From: Vibrio parahaemolyticus
GTDB lineage: Bacteria > Pseudomonadota > Gammaproteobacteria > Enterobacterales > Vibrionaceae
Direction of reading: 5' to 3'
Length of the DNA: 9,551 nucleotides
Assembly (NCBI RefSeq): GCF_900460535.1
Contig: NZ_UHIL01000005.1
Span: 1 to 9,551, forward strand
In this document: piece after piece, positions 1 through 7,034 of the stretch
Layout of the letters: every line of letters starts with the position of its first letter
Position numbering within the stretch: position 1 is the first letter of the stretch
Position numbers and translations under genes: made by a program
The notes under the pieces: model-generated
What the model was told of the DNA's origin: nothing
Databases searched by the model: none
The model's input: only the letters and a program-made list of their open reading frames with translations

Positions 1-1
1 G

Positions 2-121
2 CAAATCTTTGCGATGGTAACACCATCTCTCAGCGGCCTGTGCCGTGAGAACGAGGCGTACTTTAACGGATTAATTTATCTGGTCAACAATAAATTTTAC
101 CTTTTTGATTCAAACGATTAA
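2..121 (+). CDS. Possible 3' end of an unrecognised gene (partial)
   Basis: One plus-strand frame is open from the left edge to a TAA at 119-121, giving 39 residues. They begin QIFAMVTPSLSGLCREN and end YLFDSND. I do not recognise the family. The first half reads like protein, while the second half is AT-rich and may simply be open by chance, since 39 open codons are not rare. No terminator hairpin follows the stop closely. The other two plus-strand frames are closed within the first 50 bases. It could equally be non-coding; a perfect 6-bp inverted repeat (GATGGT/ACCATC) lies at 13-27 inside it. Confidence 0.25.
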   Translation, partial: QIFAMVTPSLSGLCRENEAYFNGLIYLVNNKFYLFDSND

Positions 122-532
122 AAAGCACGCTAACAAGTTTAATTGACGATCAATCAGCACACATTTTCGTCACCAAATGAGTAAAACAATAAATTCAGCA
201 AGCGTCGCATCGCGCTCTTATCATATCCATGCACAACCATTCCGGTACTTCCCTCACCTTTTGTGCATTAAGCACATCGTTAACACCCCGTAAAAATGGA
301 AGCGTCCTTTCATTTTCAACAATTTGTTACACGTAAATGCATAAAACGCCTGGTCTTACCATTATAAAACCATTGACATAATTTATTTTTTTGAAAAGCT
401 CAATACGTTATCGAAAATCGTTTCGATTAATGATACTTTAAATGTGTTGCAGTAATTTAATGGATCAATATCACATATAAGGACGTGGTTTACTTTGACG
501 ACACTGCATAAAAAAAACAAGGTATATCACCA
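122..532. other. Intergenic region upstream of the MCP gene
   Basis: This 410-base AT-rich stretch has no convincing ORF on either strand. It should hold the promoter of the downstream chemoreceptor gene. A perfect TTGACA hexamer sits at 373-378, but no good -10 follows at 16-18 bases, so I do not call a sigma-70 promoter. I see no sigma-28 motif of the flagellar type. A perfect inverted repeat at 410-427 is listed separately. TCACA at 471-475 resembles half of a CRP site, but its left half is poor. Otherwise I see nothing in this stretch. Confidence 0.5.
410..427. promoter_or_regulatory. Perfect 7-bp inverted repeat, candidate operator
   Basis: ATCGAAA (410-416) and TTTCGAT (421-427) are perfect inverted arms around a 4-base centre. 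The repeat lies about 105 bases before the MCP start, in the only gap where its promoter can be. Arm length and position suit a dimeric repressor or activator site. I cannot name the regulator. No T-run follows, so it is not a terminator. Confidence 0.35.
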
Positions 533-2168
533 ATGTCTATCAGAAACCTATCTATTGCGAAGAAAATTTCGCTCTCTTTTTTACTGATTGCGCTTATTAA
601 TATTGTATTTGGCGTATTTTTGTCTACAGAGCTCAAAGAAATCAAATCTGAGCTTTTAAACTATACTGATGACACTCTTCCAGCAATGGAAAGAGTGGAT
701 GCGATCCGAGATGATCTTTCTCACTGGCGTCGCTCTCAATTTGCTACTTACACCTATAAGGACGCAGATAAGATCAGAAACAAAATCGCAAGTAACATCC
801 GTGAACGCGAAAAGATCAGCAAAAGAACTTGAAGCTTACGGCTCAACCATTTGGCCAGGTGAAGAACAACAAACGTTCCAACGCCTAATGCGTCAGTGGA
901 AACAGTACTTGGTTACTATGGACCAATACAATGAGTCGATGTTAGCAGGCAACAAAACCGAAGCGCTCGCTGTTCTATCTAACTCTTTAAACGACTTCGA
1001 AGCCGTCGATTCTGATCTAAACGAGCTAATCCGCTTGTTGAAAGTCGCAATGGACAGCAACAAAAATCACATCCCTTTCTTCAGTGAACGGTTTGAGCAA
1101 CTCATCCATCGCGAGCAACGTGACCATTCTAGTGATCATGATTTGTTATGACGCTTGTTCTAACGCGTTTGATTTGTGGTCCACTACAACTTGTTGTGGA
1201 ACAAGCAAACTCGATTGCGAAAGTGACCTTTCCTAAAGACATCGATCGTAAGTTGATTGGTAACGATGAACTGGGCGAGTTGGCAGATGCAACGACTAAG
1301 ATGCAAAACGACCTACGCCAAGTTATCGACAACGTTATTGCCGCTGTAACGCAATTGAGCAGTGCAGTAGAAGAGATGAACCAAATCTCTGAGCTTTCTG
1401 CTTCTGGCATGAAAGACCAACAGCTAACAAATCACGCACGTTGCAACAGCAATGACGGAAATGAAAGCTGCGGTAGCCGACGTTGCACGCAACACGGAAG
1501 AGTCAGCGAGCCAAGCAAACGATGCAAACCACCGTACACAACTTGGTGTGCGTGAAACACAAAGCATGGTTGATGCGATTGGTGAAGTAGCAAATGTTAT
1601 CGGCGCTGCTGGTGATACAGTTTCAGAGCTTGAACAGCAATCGAACCAAATCAACGTTGTGGTTGATGTTATCCGTGATATCGCAGATCAAACAAACTTG
1701 CTTGCGCTTAACGCCGCTATTGAAGCAGCGCGTGCTGGTGAATCGGGCCGTGGCTTTGCAGTTGTAGCGGACGAAGTTCGTACTCTTGCTGGCCGTACTC
1801 AAGATTCAACAAGTGAAATCACAGCGATCATCGAGCAGCTACAATCACTAGCGAAAGACGCGAAATCAGCGACTGAGCTTTCTCGCACAAGCATTGCCGA
1901 GTGCGCTGACCAAGGCATTCAGTCAAAACAACTGATGAACGACATCGAACATGCGATTTCTGATATCTCAGACATGGGCAGTCAAATCGCAACGGCATGT
2001 AACCAGCAAGACTCAGTAGCTGAGGAACTAAGCCGTAGCATCGAAAACATCCATCTTGCGTCTCAAGAGGTCGCGCAAGGTTCAGAGCAAACTGCACAAG
2101 CTTGCCGCGAACTGAGCCAGCTATCCGTATCTCTTCAAGATGTAATGAGCCGCTTTAAGCTAAACTAA
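533..2168 (+). pseudogene. Methyl-accepting chemotaxis protein, interrupted by four +1 frameshifts
   Basis: This is a transmembrane chemoreceptor that signals through CheW/CheA to the flagellar motor. Read through its breaks it gives 543 residues, normal for the family. Order: TM1 (about 12-31, rich in I/L/F), a periplasmic four-helix-bundle type ligand domain (about 33-190), TM2 (about 192-215), HAMP (contains TRLICGPL), then the cytoplasmic signalling domain with the canonical tip ([19 protein letters not shown], about 380-400). It ends SRFKLN, with no CheR-tethering pentapeptide. The start ATG follows an AAGG element about 10 bases upstream. The frame moves by +1 near 821-824 (A-run), 1073-1078 (CCC/TTT run), 1144-1152 (inside TM2) and 1424-1430. 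Family sequence continues directly after each break, so I suspect sequence error. If the breaks are real, only a truncated, non-functional 99-residue product is made. The racemase downstream suggests a D-amino acid receptor; the ligand is inference. Confidence 0.9.
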
Positions 2169-2180
2169 AACGACTCGACA

Positions 2181-2219
2181 AAAACGCTCCAAGCTCCGCA
2201 GTTTGGGCGTTTTGTTTTT
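2181..2219 (+). terminator. Intrinsic terminator after the MCP gene
   Basis: AAAACGC (2181-2187) plus CCAA (2189-2192), with one bulged T between them, pairs with TTGG (2203-2206) plus GCGTTTT (2207-2213). A run of five T follows after one G. It starts 12 bases after the MCP stop, so the MCP and the racemase are probably separate transcription units. Confidence 0.8.
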
Positions 2220-2222
2220 CTG

Positions 2223-2242
2223 GCGTACATTCCCTCGTACGC
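2223..2242. promoter_or_regulatory. Inverted repeat GCGTAC-N8-GTACGC before the racemase
   Basis: Perfect 6-bp arms lie at 2223-2228 and 2237-2242, between the MCP terminator and the racemase ribosome binding site. The racemase promoter must lie in this roughly 60-base gap or read through from upstream. The repeat may therefore be an operator or a hairpin at the 5' end of the mRNA. No regulator is recognised. Confidence 0.3.
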
Positions 2243-2277
2243 TTTCCTTAACAATAAAAAACGCGTATGGAGGTTTT

Positions 2278-3502
2278 ATGCGCCTTAAGAAAACTCTTCT
2301 TTCTATTGCCATTGCTGCAGCAACGTTCACCCCTGCTATGCATTCAATCGCAGCTCCACTCCAGCTTCAAACGACGTTAGACCAAGAGAGTCAAATTCAA
2401 TCATCCAACACTTGGCTAGAAATCGATTTAGGTCAGTTTAAGCAAAACATCGAGCAGTTTAAGTCACACATGAATGACCAGACTAAAATCTGTGCGGTGA
2501 TGAAAGCTGACGCCTATGGCAACGGTATCGCAGGCTTAATGCCAACTATCATAGAACAGCAAATTCCTTGCGTAGCGATCGCAAGTAATGCAGAAGCACA
2601 AGTTGTGCGAGACAGCGGCTTTAAAGGTCAATTAATGCGTGTTCGCTCAGCAGAGATTGGCGAAATTGAAGGTGCACTTGATCTTAATGTTGAAGAGCTA
2701 ATCGGCACGCTTGATCAAGCAAAAGCGATCGCTGCACTCTCTAAAAAAGCAAACAAGACAGTCAAAGTTCACCTTGCGCTTAACGACGGCGGCATGGGTC
2801 GTAACGGCATTGACATGACGACAGAAAACGGCAAAAAAGAAGCCCTTGCGATTGCTAAGCAATCTGGCGTTGAGATTGTCGGTATCATGACGCACTTCCC
2901 GAATTACAACGCAGAAGAAGTACGCGCGAAACTTGGCTCATTCAAAGAAAGCTCGGCATGGCTATTGAAGAAGCGAATCTAAAACGCGAAGACATTCTTC
3001 TGCACGTAGCAAACTCGTACACAGCGCTTAACGTACCAGAAGCTCAACTTGATATGGTCCGTCCTGGTGGTGTGCTTTACGGTGATCTACCAACTAACCT
3101 TGAATACCCTTCTATCGTGTCTTTCAAAACACGCGTAGCATCACTGCACCACCTACCGAAAAACAGCACTGTGGTTACGACAGCAGCTTTACAACCACTA
3201 AAGAAAGCGTAATGGCGAACCTTCCTGTCGGTTACTCTGACGGTTACCCAAGAAAATGGGCAATACAGCAGACGTGCTGATCAATGGTCAACGTGCAAAG
3301 TGGTTGGCGTAACGTCAATGAATACAACAATGATCGACGTTTCCGATATCAAAGGCGTGAAGCCGGGTTCTGAGGTCGTTCTGTTCGGCAACCAAAAATC
3401 TCAACCATCAATGCCGCAGAAATCGAGAAGAACGCCGACGTGATCTTCCCAGAACTTTACACCATTTGGGGCACATCAAACCCTCGCGTGTACGTGAAGT
3501 AA
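2278..3502 (+). pseudogene. bsrV: Broad-spectrum amino acid racemase (BsrV type), periplasmic, interrupted by five -1 frameshifts
   Basis: This PLP enzyme of the alanine racemase fold interconverts L- and D-amino acids in the periplasm. In Vibrio it supplies non-canonical D-amino acids that modify peptidoglycan. The start ATG has GGAGG four bases upstream. Residues 1-25 form a Sec signal peptide (RLKK, then a hydrophobic core, cut near SIA/AP). The PLP-lysine motif MKADAYGNG puts the lysine at about residue 76. [21 protein letters not shown] and [14 protein letters not shown] are family motifs. One base is missing near 2963, 3170-3172, 3253-3256 (A-run), 3296-3299 (A-run) and 3404-3406. Restoring them gives 409 residues, against about 407 for V. 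cholerae BsrV, ending NPRVYVK. The catalytic tyrosine (GYDS, codon 3176-3178, about residue 301) lies just after the second break. As printed, the first frame stops at 2982, before that tyrosine, so the product would be inactive. I favour sequence error over decay. Confidence 0.9.
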
Positions 3503-3535
3503 TCTTACGACTTCCTTTTAAACACTTCCTAACTC

Positions 3536-3565
3536 AAAGCGAGCTTCGTGCTCGCTTTCTTTTTT
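3536..3565 (+). terminator. Intrinsic terminator after the racemase gene
   Basis: AAAGCGAGC (3536-3544) and GCTCGCTTT (3550-3558) form a perfect 9-bp stem around a 5-base TTCGT loop. C then TTTTTT follow. It lies 33 bases after the racemase stop and separates it from azlCD. Confidence 0.88.
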
Positions 3566-3665
3566 CGCTCAAAAAGCCCTGAAACACCGATAACGTTAGT
3601 GTCATCTTGTTGTCTGCGACGAAAACCACATTCTGGTTGTGTTTGAAAGCCCATCCAATTGATGT

Positions 3666-3680
3666 TAAACATGCAGTTTA
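3666..3680. promoter_or_regulatory. 15-bp inverted repeat upstream of azlCD, candidate operator
   Basis: TAAAC (3666-3670) and GTTTA (3676-3680) are perfect arms around ATGCA. The repeat lies about 105 bases before the azlC start, in the gap that must contain the azlCD promoter. AzlCD-type genes are controlled in some bacteria by Lrp/AsnC regulators, which bind 15-bp palindromes. The length fits, but the bases do not match the E. coli Lrp consensus well. Confidence 0.25.
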
Positions 3681-3786
3681 CAAAATCACAACAATACCCA
3701 TTTGGGGCTTCTCCCAACTTTGCTGCCGGCTAGGTACATTTATGACAGAAATACATCCTCTTTTCCTCGATCTTCTGGGGAGCTAC

Positions 3787-4469
3787 ATGAGTTCACTCGG
3801 GCTGACGTCTGGGGTGGATTTACTCAGCTTTTACCGCTTTCCTTTTTTGTGGTGTCTTTGGCCTCGCCTTTGGGGTTGCTGCGGTGCAAACCGGCTTAGA
3901 CGCCTTTCCGACTCTTTTAATGAGCACGCTCGTCTTTGCTGGTGCGTCTCAGTTGCCACGTTAGAAATGTGGGGAGCTGAAGTACCACTTGTACCGGTTT
4001 TGATTACTGTGTTTGCCATCAATGCTCGCCACCTTCTGATGGGTGCGACGCTCTACCCTTGGCTGAGACAGCTACCGCCACATAAGCGCTATGGCATTAT
4101 GTTACTTGCCTCCGATGCTAATGGGCAATGGCGATGAACGCATTTGGCAAGAAAGAGCCTGGGTTTGGTTTGTTGGTCGGCGGTGGGCCTCGCGCTTTGG
4201 GGCTTCTGGATTGTCGGCACGTGGATGGTATCTACTTTGGTGGTGCCATCAAAGATCCAGTCAGTCTCGGACTTGATATGGTCATGGGTTGCTTTTTACT
4301 TTCTATGGTTGCAGGCGGCCCTAAAAATCTGCGTATCTTCGCGATTTGGGGCATGGCAGCAGCTTCATCACTGATGGCTTACTGGTATTTGCCAGAAAAC
4401 AGCCATGTCGTTGTCGGCGCAATCGCTGGCGGTATTTTAGGTGCTTGTTGGAAGGAGAAAAAAGCATGA
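3787..4469 (+). pseudogene. azlC: AzlC family branched-chain amino acid exporter subunit, interrupted by six frameshifts
   Basis: This is the large membrane subunit of the two-component AzlCD exporter for branched-chain amino acids, in the inner membrane. Read across its breaks it gives about 228 residues, normal for AzlC. It has hydrophobic segments such as FGLAFGVAAVQTG, TLLMSTLVFAGASQ and VPVLITVFAINA, and the family signature INARHLLMGATLYPWL. I chose ATG 3787 because GGGGAG lies four bases before it. ATG 3742 in the same frame has a weaker site and is an alternative. Frame breaks: bases missing near 3790-3792, 3854-3857, 3953-3955, 4119-4122 and 4225-4226, and one extra G near 4185-4187. 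The first is the least certain, because the exact N-terminus (MS..FTRADVW) cannot be fixed. The stop overlaps the azlD start as ATGA (4466-4469), indicating translational coupling. Confidence 0.85.
4452..4458 (+). promoter_or_regulatory. Ribosome binding site of azlD
   Basis: AAGGAGA lies inside the end of azlC, seven bases before the azlD ATG. It fixes that start rather than the in-frame ATG at 4346, which would lie deep inside azlC. Confidence 0.75.
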
Positions 4470-4774
4470 ACATTGAAACAAGCTTAGGCGGCACGCTGTT
4501 TATCATTATCGCAATGGGATTGGTAACTCTGGCAACTCGCTGGGGCGGCGTTTATGTGATGTCATTCATTCCGATTAGCGAACGCGTGCAACGTTTTATC
4601 ACCGCTATGTCAGGGTCTGTACTGATTGCCCTCTTAGCGCCTCTCGCCGTCGAAGGTGACAACGGTGCGAGAGCCGCGCTATTTTCAACCGCTGTGGTGA
4701 TGTTTATCGTTAAAAAACCGCTTCCTGCTATTGCTGCTGGCATTATCGCTGCCGCCGCAGTGCGCGCTTTCTAA
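4466..4774 (+). CDS. azlD: AzlD family small subunit of branched-chain amino acid exporter
   Basis: This 102-residue, very hydrophobic protein is intact. It is the small partner of AzlC; the two together export leucine, isoleucine, valine and some analogues. Four membrane segments can be seen: about 9-24 (GTLFIIIAMGLVTLAT), 45-62 (AMSGSVLIALLAPLA), 68-80 and 85-101 (PAIAAGIIAAAAV). The loop FIPISERVQRFI between the first two is typical of the family. Its start overlaps the azlC stop by four bases, and a strong ribosome binding site precedes it, so the two are made from one message. It lies at the end of the indel-rich stretch but has no break itself. Confidence 0.88.
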   Translation: MNIETSLGGTLFIIIAMGLVTLATRWGGVYVMSFIPISERVQRFITAMSGSVLIALLAPLAVEGDNGARAALFSTAVVMFIVKKPLPAIAAGIIAAAAVRAF

Positions 4775-4843
4775 AACTGGGTTTTAAATCGCGTCAAAGG
4801 CTCAGAAAAGCCATATTCATCAAAATCACGATTCATAAACAAC

Positions 4844-4882
4844 AAAGCCCTGCTGACTCTAATGTCGTCAGCAGGGCTTTTT
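4844..4882. terminator. Bidirectional terminator between azlD and dld
   Basis: AAAGCCCTGCTGAC (4844-4857) and GTCAGCAGGGCTTT (4867-4880) form a perfect 14-bp stem with a 9-base loop. On the plus strand the stem runs into TTTTT, so it ends azlCD well. On the minus strand it is followed by a looser T-rich tail (TTTGTTGTTT), enough to serve dld, which stops 60 bases away and converges on it. Confidence 0.85.
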
Positions 4883-4942
4883 CTTCATGTTTGATGAATC
4901 TCAGATATATAAGCCTAAGACTCTAGTGATCAAAACAGGGGC

Positions 4943-6649
4943 TTAAGCACAGCAGTTACAGTTGCGCTTATATTTGTCCATTTTACCGATGCCCGGGTTA
5001 AAGGTATTGGTTGGATCAAGCTCGTGGTAGAACTTCTGTAATGAGTTTTCTGCTTCGTACAAATGACCCACATTGTGCTCAGCTGGGTATTTTGCACCGC
5101 GACTATTGAGGTGCTCTAACATCAGCTTCTTCATCAATTTGGTATCTGTACCTTTTTTGAAGATGTAATCCTGATGGAAGACGTAACACATGAAGTGCCC
5201 GTAATAGAGCGACTGAACCAGATTTTTGCTCACCTCTTCAGGTAAAGTTTCCAACCACTCTTCATCATTTCTACGCAATGCGATATCGAGCGCAACAATG
5301 TCTTCAACCTCGTTGCGATGAATCGTTTCGTAGCGAATCGCAGCCCCAGCCGCCGCAAAACGATGTAAGTAAGCTTTTTTACCTTCATCTGGCGTACATT
5401 CGAAGAAATCGCAATCATCTTCAACAGCCCATACTTCTTTCAGGTATTTTTGTGCCTCTTCAATTCCGCCATCACTCATTTTTAGCACTAAGTGATGCTC
5501 GTATTTATCGCGGAATTCTAACATTCGCTCAGGCAAATGCTGCGGGAACAATTTGCTTGCGTAGTACAAAATGGTGTCTGGCAAATATTTGCTGACAAAT
5601 GGCACTCGCTCTAAAAAGTTCTCTACTTTCGCTTTCAGTGCGAACATCTTAGGCAGTTTGTCCGTACCCAATAAGTCGATCGATAAAAACACGTCTTTGC
5701 CGTATTTCTCTGCCATATTGAAGATATCGCGATGCAGATACTCCCCCATTTCTGGCAGGTTATCGAATTGAGTCAGAAAATCTTTTCTCAATTTGGTTAA
5801 CTTGTTTGCGTCGTTCGTGCCCAAGTAAAACACTTGCTCTTTGCTTGGCACTGGGTAGCTATCAACACGCACTGCAAACACGCCCAATTTGCCCGCACAG
5901 CCGCTCGCTTCAAACAAGCGACGCTCGTCTGCATTAAAACGTGAAGGGATGTCAGACGTTACGTCACGAACTCGTTCATCATATTCTTTGTCTGATGCCA
6001 TGCGATCATCGTGAACGATCTTGCTTGGGTCGAAATTACCTTCTTGCAGATTGTGAAGAATTTCTTCCGGCGTCTCACCCAAGCCATCAATACCAAGATG
6101 GTTAACCAGATGGAGGTTGCCCTGCTTATCGACCTGCGCGTAGATGGCAAGCTCAGTATACGCCGGGCCGCGTTTCACTAACGCACCGCCTGAGTTATTG
6201 GCAATGCCACCGACAACTGTCGCACCTAGCGATGAAGATCCAATAATAGAATGCGGCGCGCGGTTAACGGCTCTGAGTTCTTTTTCTAGTGAGTGTAAAC
6301 TTGCACCGGGTAAGCACACCGCCTGTTTGCCACCATCCAGCAGATGAATTTTTTTGATTTTGGTAATGTTGATCACCACGACATCGCGGTCATAGTCGTT
6401 ACCACTTGGTGCAGAGCCTTCTGTGAGACCTGTTTTCGCAGCCTGCATGATAATGATGCAGTTCGCCTCGACACACTGTTTAATGATCTTCCATTGTTCT
6501 AACAAAGTGTTAGGAAACACGACGGCAAGCGCTGTACCACTACCTGAGCGAAAACCTGAGCGGTAGTATTTGGTTTTAACCTGATCGGTCAGGACATTCT
6601 CTTCCCCGACTATCGTTTTAAATTCTTCTATCAGCTGCTTTTGTTTCAT
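4943..6649 (-). CDS. dld: D-lactate dehydrogenase, quinone-dependent (FAD, membrane-associated)
   Basis: This enzyme oxidises D-lactate to pyruvate and passes electrons to the quinone pool. It is an FAD enzyme on the inner face of the membrane. The protein has 568 residues, against about 571 in E. coli Dld, and is intact. The N-terminal PCMH-type FAD domain shows GFRSGSG (about 32-38), AAKTGLTEGSAPSG (70-83), PGASLHSLEKEL (114-125) and IIGSSSLGATVVGGIANNSG (135-154). A membrane-binding region rich in basic and aromatic residues follows in the middle (about 330-380), then the C-terminal cap domain (GHFMCYVFHQDY, HNVGHLYEAE, DPTNTFNPGIGKMDKY). The last residues are KRNCNCCA, with three cysteines. 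ATG 6649 is preceded only by a weak AGAGA element, but it is the natural family start (KQKQLIEEF). No partner lactate permease is adjacent. The LysR gene upstream points the same way, 385 bases off. Confidence 0.95.
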   Translation of the reverse strand: MKQKQLIEEFKTIVGEENVLTDQVKTKYYRSGFRSGSGTALAVVFPNTLLEQWKIIKQCVEANCIIIMQAAKTGLTEGSAPSGNDYDRDVVVINITKIKKIHLLDGGKQAVCLPGASLHSLEKELRAVNRAPHSIIGSSSLGATVVGGIANNSGGALVKRGPAYTELAIYAQVDKQGNLHLVNHLGIDGLGETPEEILHNLQEGNFDPSKIVHDDRMASDKEYDERVRDVTSDIPSRFNADERRLFEASGCAGKLGVFAVRVDSYPVPSKEQVFYLGTNDANKLTKLRKDFLTQFDNLPEMGEYLHRDIFNMAEKYGKDVFLSIDLLGTDKLPKMFALKAKVENFLERVPFVSKYLPDTILYYASKLFPQHLPERMLEFRDKYEHHLVLKMSDGGIEEAQKYLKEVWAVEDDCDFFECTPDEGKKAYLHRFAAAGAAIRYETIHRNEVEDIVALDIALRRNDEEWLETLPEEVSKNLVQSLYYGHFMCYVFHQDYIFKKGTDTKLMKKLMLEHLNSRGAKYPAEHNVGHLYEAENSLQKFYHELDPTNTFNPGIGKMDKYKRNCNCCA

Positions 6650-7034
6650 ATCCGTATCTCTAGTTATTTTGCATCACTCACATCCAACCAGACACGGTGT
6701 GGATTTGAGTTTGGCTCACTATAAGCAGTCAATTTCCCTGCGTCCATCAAGGTCAAGCGTACAAACCTTAACCAGCACTCACATAGCGCAATTAATCTGT
6801 TGTTTTTCTGTAACTTAGCGTTCACAAACCGACGTTAGAACGAAAGAAACAGATCGTTTCCAAAAAGAAACAATAACAAAACCATTCTTTAACAGATGTG
6901 CGCAACGTCTTGTTATCAAAGTAAGTGATGAGGGAGTAACACCATGTAAGTGGCTAAATTGGATAAATTATTTAAGAGAAAAGGTGGAAACAAAACCACA
7001 ACACCAAAGTAACCAATGGCGTTGTAGACTTGAT
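6650..7034. other. Gap between lysR and dld, no gene seen
   Basis: This 385-base AT-rich stretch has no credible ORF on either strand. It should contain the dld promoter, on the minus strand. TATAGT (minus strand, 6723-6718) is a possible -10 about 70 bases before the dld start, but no good -35 lies at the right distance: TTGATG (6750-6745) is 21 bases away. No clear terminator follows lysR, so read-through from lysR into dld is possible. A cluster of GAAAC elements at 6846-6871 is listed separately. Confidence 0.5.
6846..6871. promoter_or_regulatory. Phased GAAAC/GTTTC elements upstream of dld, candidate operator
   Basis: GAAAC (6846-6850), GTTTC (6856-6860, inverted) and GAAAC (6867-6871) start 10 and 11 bases apart, about one helical turn each. 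The first two form a 15-bp inverted repeat around AGATC. They lie about 200 bases upstream of dld, so they would suit an activator or a looping regulator. A-rich DNA gives such words easily, so this is weak evidence. Confidence 0.25.

Noticed and set aside
373..378. TTGACA as the -35 of the MCP promoter
   Set aside because: No acceptable -10 hexamer lies 16-18 bases downstream.
455..480. CRP site before the MCP
   Set aside because: The right half TCACA is good, but the left half at the required spacing matches TGTGA at only two of five bases.
533..2168. Programmed ribosomal frameshifting in the MCP, racemase or azlC
   Set aside because: There are too many sites (15), no shared slippery heptamer and no downstream pseudoknot pattern; base-calling error is simpler.
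3529..3717. Minus-strand ORF of 62 codons between racemase and azlC
   Set aside because: It spans the racemase terminator, has no ribosome binding site and no recognisable protein features.
5278..5595. Plus-strand ORF of 105 codons
   Set aside because: It lies wholly inside dld on the opposite strand; dld is a full-length, well-conserved family member.
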